Below are positions 1-8,948 of a DNA stretch of 64,000 bases, in pieces. Under the pieces are notes generated by a model. It saw nothing but the letters and a program-made list of their open reading frames with translations. It did no database searches and was not told the DNA's origin. Each line of letters begins with the position of its first letter. Position 1 is the first letter of the stretch. The position numbers were made by a program, and so were the translations under genes. The stretch comes from Selenomonas sp. AB3002 (GTDB taxonomy: Bacteria > Bacillota > Negativicutes > Selenomonadales > Selenomonadaceae), in the NCBI RefSeq assembly GCF_000702545.1, contig NZ_JNIO01000005.1:1-64000 (forward strand), read 5' to 3'.

Positions 1-396
1 GAGGCAGCTGGAAACGCCGTCAATGCCAATCCAGCTCATGCCACTGCCTACGGAAGTGGCAATGGCACCTCCGCCAACGCACTTGATAGCCCGCTGGGTG
101 ACCTGCTGCTCCATGCCCATGCCCCAGGAAAGGCCGCCTACTGCCCCGGAGATAACCGTGAAGCAAGCAGGAATCGGGCCGGTCATCAGGTCGGTGAACA
201 TCTGCACCGGCTTCTGCAAGGGTGTCACCTGAATGTTGGACGCTGAATTGCAGAATCCCACATCAGGCACGGCCACCATCGCTGCCATCAGCCCCAATTT
301 GAACATGAAAGCCTTGTTTTCCTTGGCAAAGATGAGTGCCTTAGCAGCCGCAGTGGCTCCCTTCTTCTTGACTTTTTTGATAGAATCCATGTACAT
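1..396 (-). CDS. trbC: TrbC/VirB2-like conjugative pilin (partial, runs off left edge)
   Basis: Read from the reverse strand. ATG at 396 follows an AAGGAGG site at 407-413, and the frame stays open to base 1, giving 132 codons without a stop. The N-terminus is basic (MYMDSIKKVKKK) and is followed by a hydrophobic segment (residues about 30-45), a short polar stretch ending the likely leader, and two further hydrophobic Gly-rich segments (about residues 75-95 and 105-125), the layout of TrbC/VirB2 major pilins. Such pilins are cleaved and assembled into the transfer pilus at the inner membrane. It follows trbB on the same strand, as in trb operons. The C-terminus is outside the window. Family call is inferred from topology and context. 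Confidence 0.7.
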   Translation of the reverse strand, partial: MYMDSIKKVKKKGATAAAKALIFAKENKAFMFKLGLMAAMVAVPDVGFCNSASNIQVTPLQKPVQMFTDLMTGPIPACFTVISGAVGGLSWGMGMEQQVTQRAIKCVGGGAIATSVGSGMSWIGIDGVSSCL

Positions 397-437
397 GTTG
401 AACTTACCTCCTTTTCTATCCAAGCATAATTTTACGA

Positions 438-474
438 GAGAATTTGCCCCGCAAACTCTACGATGTTTTACTCA
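438..474 (-). repeat. Repeat element R1 (GAGTAAAACATCG-hairpin), upstream of trbC
   Basis: On the minus strand the trbB stop codon runs straight into GAGTAAAACATCG, then AGAG and a small hairpin TTTGC-GGG-GCAAA. A close copy (R2, 10393-10428) lies upstream of traF, and a partial copy (R3, 56544-56570) upstream of the traD-like gene. In R1 and R2 the stem is identical while the loop differs (GGG or GAA). A shared promoter-proximal or operator element for transfer genes is my inference. Confidence 0.45.
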
Positions 475-1437
475 GCCGATTTTCTCGATGTCATAATCCC
501 CGGTCTGTTTGTTGTAACCATTCACCAGAATGATGTCCTCAATCAACCGCTTGGTGACCTTCTTCCGCAGATAGACCACCACATCCACGGCTCTGCCCAC
601 CGTTTCCTTCTGGGGGGTCATAGAGACACGGGAGGTCAGTTCTTCTAAGCGGGATAGGGTGTCATAGGCCGATTCGCTATGCACCGTACAGCAGCCACCC
701 CGGTGGCCTGTTGACCATGCCTCCAGCAGGGTCATGGCCTCCTTGGAACGTACCTCCCCTACCACAATCCTGTTGGGAGACTTGCGGAGGGTGATTCTAA
801 GCAGCATATCCATATCCATGTTTGGTGGAGCGGTCTGCAGCTTCACATGATTGGGTGCCTTACAGCGAAGTTCCGAGGTGTCCTCGATAATCACTATCCG
901 CTCATTCATCTGGGAAATCTCAGCCAGGATGGCATTCAGGAGGGTGGTTTTACCTGAAGCCGTGCCCCCGGCAGCAATGATGTTCTTATGCTCCCGGATG
1001 GCCGTCATGATGGTCTGCCGCTGCACTTCCGTCATGGTGCCCTGTGCCACATAATCATCCAACGTGAAGAGCTTCTTGCCGAATTTGCGAATATTGAAAG
1101 ACGGGGCTTTCACAATCGGTGGCAGCTCGCCCTGAAAACGGCAGGAGCTAAAGAGCCGGGACGCAGGAATCTCTGCCTCTAACTCCGGGAAATCTGCCGG
1201 GACTACCCGGCCAGCCAGCGAACCCACATTGTAAATAAGTTGCTTGGCTATATTGGCACTCATGTTGATGGGGCTTTCCACCAGGCCCCGGTCATGGGTA
1301 TCTATCCAGATGTGACCGTCAGGGTTGAGCATGATTTCCGTAATCGTCTCATCCTGCATATAGGCCATCAGCTGCGGCCCCATGTTAGATTCAAGCATCT
1401 GCACATAACGTTCATTGACCAGCTGTGTATTCGCCAT
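472..1437 (-). CDS. trbB: TrbB/VirB11-family secretion ATPase
   Basis: Hexameric traffic ATPase that powers pilus assembly and DNA export at the cytoplasmic face of the conjugative T4SS. The Walker A motif is GGTASGKTT (about residues 155-165 of the 321-residue form), followed by an Asp-box region (RIVIIEDT), a Walker B-like segment IVVGEVRSKEA and the His-box region GHRGGCCTVHSES. These are the signature blocks of the VirB11/TrbB/PilT group. I start it at ATG 1437, where ATG overlaps the traG stop as TGATG. A longer frame starts at 1473, but the coupled start is better supported. A unit of the trb operon between traG and trbC. Confidence 0.9.
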   Translation of the reverse strand: MANTQLVNERYVQMLESNMGPQLMAYMQDETITEIMLNPDGHIWIDTHDRGLVESPINMSANIAKQLIYNVGSLAGRVVPADFPELEAEIPASRLFSSCRFQGELPPIVKAPSFNIRKFGKKLFTLDDYVAQGTMTEVQRQTIMTAIREHKNIIAAGGTASGKTTLLNAILAEISQMNERIVIIEDTSELRCKAPNHVKLQTAPPNMDMDMLLRITLRKSPNRIVVGEVRSKEAMTLLEAWSTGHRGGCCTVHSESAYDTLSRLEELTSRVSMTPQKETVGRAVDVVVYLRKKVTKRLIEDIILVNGYNKQTGDYDIEKIG

Positions 1438-4193
1438 CAGCCCACCTTCTTGCTCTGTTGGTATTTCTGCCATTCTTCATCGTCATCCAAGCCATACTCA
1501 TCATCGTCATCATCCCCTTCATCAGCTGGTGCTTCTACCTTGTCCGCACCTTCTGGCCGTGGCCTTTCTTCAAAAGGTTCTGCTGGCTGTCCAGACCCTT
1601 GGGTTCCGCTATGGTCTTCATCTTGCGGTTCTTCAGGTCTGTCAGGCTCGACAATTTCAGTGTTTCCTGCTTCTTTTTCATCTGCTGCCTCCTGTGACAT
1701 TGGCCTTGGCCGCCTGTGAGGCTGACGGCTCACGCATATAGCCGCCTTGGCAAAGGCCTCAGCCTCCTGCTTTCTCTCTGCTTCCGTAAGCTGGCCTTGC
1801 TTCCGCTCTTCCTCCATAGGTTGGGCTGGCTCACTCGGTGCCTGTACCTCTTTTTCTTCCCCAACCTCAGGCTCCACAGGTGCCAGATTTTCAGGAGCCA
1901 TATCGAGCACTTTATTTTTAGCTTTTTCCTCCTGCTCTCCACCCTCTGGCCGTGCCCCGGCCTCTTTCTGCAAGGATTTTTCGGCTTCCAGACGAGCAAG
2001 CTCAACCTTCCGGCGTTTTTCCTCCTGTGACCGGCGTTCCGGCTCATGGATAGCGAAAAGCTGGCTGTAATCCTTGACCTCAGTGCAAGTATCAGAAAAA
2101 GGCGGTGCCTTCACCGATACACGCTTCACAAAGTATGGTTCCTCGTAAAAGCGGATCTTGTCGGCAAAGATTGGCCGCTTGCCGGTGACAAAGACCAGTT
2201 CCTTCTTCTCGTCCATGCGGGAAGCCTCGTCCGGGGTCATGAGCTTTCTGGCGTTCTCAGATACAGAGGTGTTCTTCTCGAAGAGCTTGCCGGAACTGGA
2301 TATGCTGCTGGTGGTAATGGTAGCATCCCCCAGCTTGTCCGAGAGCATCCTGGCTGAATCGTTGTCTGCCGGTGTGTAGTAGATCTGCACATGGCAGTTG
2401 GCAGCAATGCCGTTCTCCTTGGTATAGAGCTGGTTAAGCTGCCCAATGTTCTGAGCTACAATGCAGATTTTCACGCCGTAACCAGCACAGATAGCCAGCT
2501 GGTTTTCTATCTGCTCCATCTTTCGGAGCTGGGGAAATTCGTCCAACATTAACAGCAGTCGCTGCTTCACCACATTGGTAGTGCCCCCCCCTTCACCGAA
2601 ATCCATATCCCGGACGAGCTTCGACATCATGGTACTGATGAACAGCCTTGTGAGAGGACGCAGCTTCTCTACATCGTTGGGCTGCAACACAAGATAGAGA
2701 GAAACCGTCTGCTTGGGGTCTAAGAGGTCACGGACGGTGAAATCCGAAATGGCCGTATTGGCCTTGATAAGTGGGTTCTGGTACAGGTCAAGGCTAGTCT
2801 GAGTAGTCTGCATGATGGAAGCCCTTGTTTCCTTGGCACCGTTATACATATTGCTGGCACTTTCAGCCACCTTCGGATGCACCAGCAGGTGATACCACGG
2901 AGATTTGGCATCAGCCATGGATATACCCATGTCAATCTCGCTTTTGTCCTTATAGCCCGAGATATCGGGAGCCTCCCAGTTCAGCTTATCTTCCGGCTTG
3001 CATTGCTTCTCATACTCCACAATGGCCAGCCGCAAGTCCTCCAAGGTTTTAACCTTGAACCATTCCTCCGTGTCTGGCTGTATTCCCAAGGCCTTTTTAT
3101 AGGGCTTCAGGTCGGGTATGTACTCCCCGTAGATCTCCTTCAGGGGATTACGCCACTTTTTCTTTAGCTTGCGGACTAGCTTTCCCTCTTCATCCAGCCG
3201 GGGCTTGCCATTTTCGTCCATGACATTTTCCCATTCCTCAACCTCCATGAACTCCTTGGGGCTGATATGGGGATATATCTTCATGTTGGCGAAAAGATGG
3301 TCGGTGTCCATGTTGGGAGAGGACAAGAAGCTCATAACATCTGAGGGATTGGGCAGGTCTTTGCCCTCCTGATAATGCTTGTACAGAAGGTGCATGATAA
3401 CCCCCTTAACCAAGGCCACCGCCGAATTTTCCCAGAAGGGATCACCGCCGCTTTTTTCGCCGGTCTTGCACATCATTTCCGCAATGGTGGTCACATCATC
3501 CATTTCATCCGTGCTCTGGAAATTGATTTCCGCAAAGGGATTCCACCGTGCCCCGGACCCGTCTTTGCAAAGTGGTTCAAACTTCATGACCTTCTGCTTG
3601 TGATGCTTCTTTCGCCAGCCGGAGGTCATGTTCCATAACTCCGCTTTCGGGTCAAAGAAGAAAATGGAGTGTTTCCAGATTATCCCCGTGGGGGTAATGA
3701 CACCCACACCCTTACCTGAACGAGTAGGAGCCAGCAGCAGGATATGTTCGGGGCCATCGTGGAGCATAATCTGATGGTTATAGGGATTTCTGCCGCACAC
3801 CACGCCATTTTCCTCGGCGTTGAGCTTGGCTTTTTTGATGTCCTCCGCCGTTGCCCAGGCCGCCGTGCCGTGGGAGGTACGCTGCTGGTATTTCTTGCTG
3901 ATCATGTAGCCAATGCCGCCTCCTATTAAGCCCCCGAGGTAGAGGTCAAAAAAGTGAGCGTTCATGACCTGGGGTGTAATCTGTGCCATAATCTCGGCGT
4001 TTTTCTTCCATGCCACCATGCCAAAGGGCTGATAGATGGCAATGCTGCCGATGTGAAGGCCGCCAAGGTACTCTGCATAATGGCAATCGGCACCCACTTG
4101 CTGGGTGCCGTACCATGAGCCGAGCAGGATGCCTATGAGCACAACGCCGATGATGTAGAGCATCACCTTTGTCTGTAGCTGTCTATCTTCCAC
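1437..4193 (-). CDS. traG: TraG/VirD4 type IV coupling protein
   Basis: Couples the relaxosome to the mating channel. An N-terminal membrane segment (MLYIIGVVLIGILLGSWYG) is followed by a P-loop APTRSGKGVGVITPTG and a Walker B block LLLMLDEFPQL, typical of TraG/VirD4 ATPases. Length of about 918 residues is long for the family because of a C-terminal tail of about 200 residues rich in Glu, Pro, Gln and Lys, ending in a run of Asp (DEGDDDDDEYG); such acidic tails may contact relaxosome proteins (inference). The frame is open further upstream, but that part overlaps trbI. A GTG at 4193 lies 5 bases after GGGAGGGG and directly follows the trbI stop at 4207, so I use it. The next GTG upstream (4199) is an alternative. 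Confidence 0.9.
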   Translation of the reverse strand: MEDRQLQTKVMLYIIGVVLIGILLGSWYGTQQVGADCHYAEYLGGLHIGSIAIYQPFGMVAWKKNAEIMAQITPQVMNAHFFDLYLGGLIGGGIGYMISKKYQQRTSHGTAAWATAEDIKKAKLNAEENGVVCGRNPYNHQIMLHDGPEHILLLAPTRSGKGVGVITPTGIIWKHSIFFFDPKAELWNMTSGWRKKHHKQKVMKFEPLCKDGSGARWNPFAEINFQSTDEMDDVTTIAEMMCKTGEKSGGDPFWENSAVALVKGVIMHLLYKHYQEGKDLPNPSDVMSFLSSPNMDTDHLFANMKIYPHISPKEFMEVEEWENVMDENGKPRLDEEGKLVRKLKKKWRNPLKEIYGEYIPDLKPYKKALGIQPDTEEWFKVKTLEDLRLAIVEYEKQCKPEDKLNWEAPDISGYKDKSEIDMGISMADAKSPWYHLLVHPKVAESASNMYNGAKETRASIMQTTQTSLDLYQNPLIKANTAISDFTVRDLLDPKQTVSLYLVLQPNDVEKLRPLTRLFISTMMSKLVRDMDFGEGGGTTNVVKQRLLLMLDEFPQLRKMEQIENQLAICAGYGVKICIVAQNIGQLNQLYTKENGIAANCHVQIYYTPADNDSARMLSDKLGDATITTSSISSSGKLFEKNTSVSENARKLMTPDEASRMDEKKELVFVTGKRPIFADKIRFYEEPYFVKRVSVKAPPFSDTCTEVKDYSQLFAIHEPERRSQEEKRRKVELARLEAEKSLQKEAGARPEGGEQEEKAKNKVLDMAPENLAPVEPEVGEEKEVQAPSEPAQPMEEERKQGQLTEAERKQEAEAFAKAAICVSRQPHRRPRPMSQEAADEKEAGNTEIVEPDRPEEPQDEDHSGTQGSGQPAEPFEERPRPEGADKVEAPADEGDDDDDEYGLDDDEEWQKYQQSKKVG

Positions 4194-4206
4194 GCTCACC
4201 CCTCCC

Positions 4207-5541
4207 TCAGATACCAAAGGAAATAGGCTTGGTGACGAAGATATTGAACTGCTGCCCAGGAGCAATGGTGACAGTGTTCTGCTTGTCTGCACCCTTCTTG
4301 AAGAGGGTGGAAGCCGTCTGCATCAGGTTCGCCAGTGCCCCCTGCATGGCCAGCTGGCCGCCGGTGTAGGTGTTCTGGGTGGAAACATTGCCGGAAGCGT
4401 AGGAGCCGAGAGCAGCCAAGGCTGAAGCAAACATGCCGCCGCCGACTTTGCTGCCGGTATGGTGGTTGACCTTACCATGGAGGCCATTGTAACCATTGCT
4501 GTCCAAAGCGACTAGGCTGTCTCCCAGGTTATAGGATCCACCGTTTGCCATGACGAGAGTGGTGAATACCAGACTTACCCTGCCGGTAGTTGCCGCCTCC
4601 CCCTGCTCATAGCTGCCCACCAAGGTGCTGCCAGCCGGAATCAGGAGCCTTGTACCTGTGGCACTATCGAAGACATCTGCCTGAACCTCTGCCGTAATCT
4701 GTCCCGGGGTGTCCGTGTTGATGCCGGAAAAGAGCATGGCCGGGATAACCGTACCGGCTTGGAGGATCGTGTCACTGGGAGCTGTATAACCCACCTGCAC
4801 GAGGCCGGAATTCGCCGAACCGCCATTCATCGCCCCTGCCGGAGCAGGTGCTCCAGCTTCAGCCGTGACCATATCTGTGTTATTGCCCCCGCTTCTGCCC
4901 AGAGCAAAGTCTATGGCACTTTTGAAGCGGTCTTCCATGGCTTTCTTGGCCTGTTCCGCTTCCCGTTCTTCAGCAGACTGGACAGCAGGAGCAGCATTTG
5001 CCTGACTAGGCAAAGCCACGGGAGCGGAATACGGAGCCTGCGGAATAGCCGGTATGGTCATATTCGCCCGGGCTTGTTGAACCTGCTGGGGATTATTTGG
5101 ATTATCTCCATTCTGCCCATTAACCTCCGCATTGCCGGAATTATTGGGATGGCTACCCGGTTTTCCCATCTGCTGACGTCTGGGATCTAAAAGTTGGTCA
5201 TAGCTGCCCACTGCATTTTTGTCGTTTTTCATCAGGCCGTCAGGATTGGCAGCCGTTTCCTGTGTCTGCTGGGGCTTTTCTTGTGCCTTGTCATTCTTGT
5301 CTGTAATGTTGAAGATAGTAGCCATGCCAACCACCAGAAAACCGCCTACAACAACTGCTGTGACGATTTTGCGGTTTATGCCGAAGACTGTGCCATGGCT
5401 TCCACCGTTCATGCTGACCTTGCCAGGGCTTTTGTCTGCCTCGTCCCCATCAAATTCAGTCTCGTCGTCTACATCATCCTCGTTCTTTTTCCCCCATCTA
5501 CGCTTGAAGAATGTCTGGGCATTACCTAAAAGGTTGTTCAT
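4207..5541 (-). CDS. trbI: TrbI/VirB10-family channel protein
   Basis: Core-complex protein that spans inner and outer membranes of the T4SS and gates the channel. 444 residues: a short acidic cytoplasmic N-terminus, one membrane anchor (KIVTAVVVGGFLVVGMATIF, about residues 58-77), a long Gln/Asn/Pro-rich periplasmic stretch, then the conserved C-terminal beta domain with ILQAGTVIPAMLFSGINTD and LIPAGSTLVGSYEQG, both hallmark blocks of VirB10/TrbI. ATG at 5541 follows a GGGGGAAG site. It sits 11 bases after trbG and directly before traG. Presence of this outer-membrane-reaching protein argues for a diderm host. Confidence 0.93.
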   Translation of the reverse strand: MNNLLGNAQTFFKRRWGKKNEDDVDDETEFDGDEADKSPGKVSMNGGSHGTVFGINRKIVTAVVVGGFLVVGMATIFNITDKNDKAQEKPQQTQETAANPDGLMKNDKNAVGSYDQLLDPRRQQMGKPGSHPNNSGNAEVNGQNGDNPNNPQQVQQARANMTIPAIPQAPYSAPVALPSQANAAPAVQSAEEREAEQAKKAMEDRFKSAIDFALGRSGGNNTDMVTAEAGAPAPAGAMNGGSANSGLVQVGYTAPSDTILQAGTVIPAMLFSGINTDTPGQITAEVQADVFDSATGTRLLIPAGSTLVGSYEQGEAATTGRVSLVFTTLVMANGGSYNLGDSLVALDSNGYNGLHGKVNHHTGSKVGGGMFASALAALGSYASGNVSTQNTYTGGQLAMQGALANLMQTASTLFKKGADKQNTVTIAPGQQFNIFVTKPISFGI

Positions 5542-5552
5542 GTTCTTCCCCC

Positions 5553-6668
5553 TTACTTGCCGTGCCTAATTGTGATGATTTCACTGTCAGAAAGGCGAAT
5601 CTGGGCCCTGTCAAAGACCTTTTCCACTATGAAGTAGTTGTCCTTGACCTTGTAATTGGTGATTTTCATATCCTTGGTGCCCTTCTCCTTGATGAATAGG
5701 GGGTATTTCCTGGCTACCATCTTGTCGAACTTGATGAATGTCTTTTCTCCATCCGAGAAGACCATGGAAGGACGGCTGGAGCTTTCCCCGCCGGACACAT
5801 GATAGCTGAAATCCAGATTAGCAATATTGGTAGCGGCTACTTGCCCCGTGGTAAGACGGTCTTCCTTTGCCATTTCCATCAGGCCATTTGCCATATTCTC
5901 CGCCTCATAAGTCCAAATGACCATGGGGTTATACCAGTTGGAGGTGTTCAGGATAAGCTGGTATGAGTGCTTTTCCGTGGTGACAATAAGGTTGGTGGTG
6001 CTGGTTTCCACTACCGGCTTGATGTAAAGGTGAGGGACCCCGTCCACGGTGGAGTTGATCACTGTCCAGCCTACCGTGTCACCGCCTCCCACAAACTTGA
6101 TATTCTCCCCCTTGTGGAAAGCCAGGTCTGTCAGATAGCCCCGACGGCAGTAGATTTTATAAAGCTGGTTTGGAGCATAGGCAAAAACCATGGTTGAATT
6201 GCCCTGTGCATTGATAGCATCCTGCGTGTAGCTGGGAGTGCTGCCATCGCCTCCCGGATAAACCAGATATTTCTCCGTGGCCGCCGTGCCATAGTAGCCG
6301 TCTGAGGGATCTTCCATGAATCTTTCCATTTCCTTGTTCTTGTACTGCACATCGTCCAACGCCTCCATGATACGGCTCTGGGCAACAGCAGAACTTTCCA
6401 TCTGCCTGTGCAGTTCTTTCAGTTCCTCGGTAATCTCCCTGATGGCGGCAGTATTGGCCTCGCCGCTCTTGTCTGCCTCCACGGCTTTAAGCTTACTTTC
6501 CAAGGCCGTGAGCTTATCCTGCACTTCCTTCTGGTTTTTCTCTGTCTGCTGTGCCTCTGCATTTACATCAGATGCCTTGGCAGCCTCCACACTCTGCATA
6601 TAGGGCATGGCAAAGGTGCTGCAAAGGAGTGCCCCGCAGATGATCTTCTTCAGTTTGCTATTCAACAT
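5553..6668 (-). CDS. trbG: TrbG/VirB9-family outer-membrane channel subunit
   Basis: Forms the outer ring of the T4SS core with TrbI. A signal peptide is visible (basic start, then IICGALLCSTFAMPYMQSVEA). It is followed by a coiled coil of about 80 residues (Gln/Glu/Lys heptads, residues about 40-120), which is an unusual addition for VirB9. The VirB9 domain follows: YKIYCRRGYLTDLAFHKGE, GWTVINSTVDGVPHLYIKP, TTNLIVTTEKHSYQLIL and WYNPMVIWTYE. ATG at 6668 has GGAGG 8 bases upstream. It is in the trbF-trbG-trbI order found in trb operons. Confidence 0.9.
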   Translation of the reverse strand: MLNSKLKKIICGALLCSTFAMPYMQSVEAAKASDVNAEAQQTEKNQKEVQDKLTALESKLKAVEADKSGEANTAAIREITEELKELHRQMESSAVAQSRIMEALDDVQYKNKEMERFMEDPSDGYYGTAATEKYLVYPGGDGSTPSYTQDAINAQGNSTMVFAYAPNQLYKIYCRRGYLTDLAFHKGENIKFVGGGDTVGWTVINSTVDGVPHLYIKPVVETSTTNLIVTTEKHSYQLILNTSNWYNPMVIWTYEAENMANGLMEMAKEDRLTTGQVAATNIANLDFSYHVSGGESSSRPSMVFSDGEKTFIKFDKMVARKYPLFIKEKGTKDMKITNYKVKDNYFIVEKVFDRAQIRLSDSEIITIRHGK

Positions 6669-6711
6669 TTTCTATACCTCCATAAATTTCATATGACCGT
6701 CTTGGTTGAAA

Positions 6712-7458
6712 TCAACTTTTCTTTTTGCTTTCGCTTCCGCTGTTGACCTGGCTGGCATCATTGGAGAAGTCAAAGCCAGTGATGAACAGCCCCAAGGGAT
6801 TCACCTGCAGGGCATCCCCCTCCACCGGCAGCATGGTATAGGAGAACACGCCGCTCATGTTCCGGGTCTTCTTGTCCCCAGAGCGGATGCCGTACTCTTC
6901 CTCCGTCCACCGCACCTGATAAGATGTCTCAGAATCCGGCACCTTCTGAATTGATACAATGTGAGGCGTTACCGTGCAGTTGCCGAATTTATCATCGAAC
7001 TTCTCATTCTGCTTCACCATTTCATACTTGTTGGCTGCATTGGTAGTGAGATAGGCCACCGCTTCCCGCTGGTCATTGGTCTGGGCTACAGGGTCGAGAA
7101 CCACGGAACGGGCGTTCAGGACAAACTTGGTGATGAAATACTTCTTCTCGGCCTCGCCGGGAGTATAATCTGCCCCCGTGAAAGCCCCGGCTTTTTCTAC
7201 TTCCCCGGTGTTCTTGTCTACCGTCACCACATAGGGAATGACCTGTGTTTTGAGGGACTGAACCACAAGGCCGCCAGCCAACACCAGACAAGCAATCCCC
7301 ATGAGGATTGTTGCCCTTCGCCAGTTATAGGCCTGTGTCACCGCACTTCCTACTCGTCTGTCCCAGACAGCCGCAGCCTTTTCTGCCGGAGTAGCAGGAT
7401 TAGAGCCTGCCGACTGGTTATATTTTTCCGGCCTTCTAAACATCTTTTGAATCGACAT
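6712..7458 (-). CDS. trbF: TrbF/VirB8-family inner-membrane assembly factor
   Basis: Bitopic inner-membrane protein that nucleates the T4SS core. About 248 residues: a cytoplasmic N-terminus, one membrane segment (ILMGIACLVLAGGLVVQSL), then the VirB8 periplasmic domain beginning VIPYVVTVDKNTGEVEKAG and containing YFITKFVLNARSVVLD and YQVRWTEEEYG. I start at ATG 7458, which is 8 bases after AGGAGG; a longer reading from 7479 overlaps the preceding stop and lacks its own site. It directly follows the proline-rich membrane protein at 7476. Confidence 0.9.
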   Translation of the reverse strand: MSIQKMFRRPEKYNQSAGSNPATPAEKAAAVWDRRVGSAVTQAYNWRRATILMGIACLVLAGGLVVQSLKTQVIPYVVTVDKNTGEVEKAGAFTGADYTPGEAEKKYFITKFVLNARSVVLDPVAQTNDQREAVAYLTTNAANKYEMVKQNEKFDDKFGNCTVTPHIVSIQKVPDSETSYQVRWTEEEYGIRSGDKKTRNMSGVFSYTMLPVEGDALQVNPLGLFITGFDFSNDASQVNSGSESKKKS

Positions 7459-7475
7459 AAATTCTTGCCTCCTAA

Positions 7476-7982
7476 TCACTTGTCATTTTCTATGCCATGG
7501 GCAAACATGATCTCCCCACCACCAAGGAAAGCGATTTTTGCCTCCTTGTTTTCTGCAGGGGCAGGCTCTGCGACCTTAGCCGGAGCACTTGCCACTGCTG
7601 GCTGATTTTGTGACGTTGCGCGAGGAATACTAGGCAACGGCAGCACAGGACGGGGCTGGGACGGTGGAGAAACTATCGGGATGGCTGGCAGATTACGGTA
7701 ATTGCCGCCTTTGTTTCCTGCCTCATTTGTTTGGGAACCAGTCTCCGAAGCCGTTTCCACAAAGGGATTAACTCCCATATCTACACTTGCCTGTTCAACT
7801 TGTCCAATTTGAACAAGTTGAATATCATCCGACTTATATTCACTTTGTTCAATTTGGACAAGTGCTTCCTTCTCCCCGTTTGGCTGAGTGCTTCCTGTCA
7901 GAAACATCATTGAAAACAACCCCAAAGCCAGTATGCCAATCACGCTGGCACTCTTTCTTTTCTTCTCTGCAAGCCTAAACAT
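7476..7982 (-). CDS. Proline-rich membrane-anchored protein, PilP-like position
   Basis: 168 residues of unknown function. A basic N-terminus (MFRLAEKKRK) precedes one hydrophobic segment (SVIGILALGLFSMMFLTG), so it is probably anchored in the inner membrane with a periplasmic tail. The tail has a Gln/Val-rich stretch (QLVQIGQVEQ) and a long Pro-rich linker (IVSPPSQPRPVLPLPSIP). It is the last of three small one-helix proteins (8460, 7992, 7476) whose order resembles PilN-PilO-PilP of type IV pili, where PilP is a proline-rich periplasmic protein. The resemblance is topological, not from sequence identity. ATG follows GAGGGA by 5 bases. Confidence 0.5.
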   Translation of the reverse strand: MFRLAEKKRKSASVIGILALGLFSMMFLTGSTQPNGEKEALVQIEQSEYKSDDIQLVQIGQVEQASVDMGVNPFVETASETGSQTNEAGNKGGNYRNLPAIPIVSPPSQPRPVLPLPSIPRATSQNQPAVASAPAKVAEPAPAENKEAKIAFLGGGEIMFAHGIENDK

Positions 7983-7991
7983 ACATGTCCC

Positions 7992-8459
7992 TCACTTTGT
8001 ATAAATCTCATAGACCACATGAGCCTGAATCTTGCCCTTTTCCATATTCATAGCCAGTCCCTTGATACCCACCAAGGCATCACCAGATCCGAAATTCTTG
8101 AGGAAATTCACCATATTGCCCCAATCCCCGCTGACATCCAGCTCACAGAGCCGTCCATTTTCGTCAGCGTGGTCAGCTGACCCCAAAAGATTCAACTGAT
8201 TCCCCTGTGCGGCAAAGATAATCCTACTCTTGACCTCCTTGGCCTGTTCTGCTGTCACCGGCCTGAGCTTTTCACTGTTGAGCCTGTCGGCTTTTTCCTG
8301 CCATTCCTCTATGGTATGGGTCATGACGGCAATCTGGCCGTGCCTCTCTTGCTGGCTGTGAAAGGTATGAATCGTGTAGCCCGTCATGGCAATGAGGGCC
8401 ACTCCCAGGATACCAATAACGGCTGCAAAGCCTCGCATCTTATCTAAAATCCCTGCCAT
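7992..8459 (-). CDS. Small one-helix membrane protein, PilO-like
   Basis: 155 residues: a short cytoplasmic N-terminus, one membrane helix (GFAAVIGILGVALIAMTGYTI), a coiled coil (HTIEEWQEKADRLNSEKL) and a small C-terminal domain with alternating strands and helices (ENGRLCELDVSGDWGNMVNFLKNFG, then IQAHVVYEIYTK). This topology is that of PilO/GspM inner-membrane scaffolds. I infer a role as a scaffold of the transfer machine. It abuts the gene at 8460 with no gap and is co-directional with the whole trb operon. No family was recognised with certainty. Confidence 0.5.
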   Translation of the reverse strand: MAGILDKMRGFAAVIGILGVALIAMTGYTIHTFHSQQERHGQIAVMTHTIEEWQEKADRLNSEKLRPVTAEQAKEVKSRIIFAAQGNQLNLLGSADHADENGRLCELDVSGDWGNMVNFLKNFGSGDALVGIKGLAMNMEKGKIQAHVVYEIYTK

Positions 8460-8939
8460 TTATCTTGCCTCCCCCTTCTGTACGCTGAGAACTGCATTGA
8501 TGCTGCCATCCGGGTTTCTTTTGGAGCTTGCAATAGCCACGCCGCTGAAACTATCACTAGCCGTGAGATTGTTCATGTATTTCTGCAATGCTTCCTCATT
8601 TTTCGCCTGAACAGATACGTTTGCCCAGCTGCCATCTTCTGCCCCGGCCTGCACTGCCAAGGTTTCAAAGCTGACTTCTGCCGGTCTGCCTGTCATCAGA
8701 AGCGACAGTGCCTTGAACGCATCTGCATTTTCTCTCTTGGCTCTATCCGTCACCCTCAGTTCCGTCTCCAATTCTGCCATGCTCTCCTTGGCTGCCTCAT
8801 AATCCACCACAAGGCTTTCTGCCGGTCTTACGCTTGTCATACAAAGACAGGCCACTATTTCAGCGATTATGACCGTGACCATCACTGCCGTCACTATGGC
8901 GATGTGGCTCCGTTTGATTCCCAATGCTTCTGCTTCCAT
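8460..8939 (-). CDS. Small one-helix membrane protein, PilN-like
   Basis: 159 residues: a cytoplasmic start (MEAEALGIKRSH), one membrane helix (IAIVTAVMVTVIIAEIVACLCM), a coiled coil (ESMAELETELRVTDRAKREN), then a compact domain including SWANVSVQAKNEEALQKYMNNL and SGVAIASSKRNPDGSINAVLSV. The helix, coiled coil and ferredoxin-like order matches PilN/GspL-type partners of PilO. It forms a tandem with the PilO-like gene 7992 and follows the STAS gene; its start has GGAGGGG just upstream. Function inferred only from shape and neighbours. Confidence 0.5.
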   Translation of the reverse strand: MEAEALGIKRSHIAIVTAVMVTVIIAEIVACLCMTSVRPAESLVVDYEAAKESMAELETELRVTDRAKRENADAFKALSLLMTGRPAEVSFETLAVQAGAEDGSWANVSVQAKNEEALQKYMNNLTASDSFSGVAIASSKRNPDGSINAVLSVQKGEAR

Positions 8940-8948
8940 TTGCCCCTC

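Noticed and set aside
4194-4292. Extended N-terminus of TraG
   Set aside because: It overlaps the end of trbI, whereas a GTG at 4193 has its own GGGAGGGG site right after the trbI stop.
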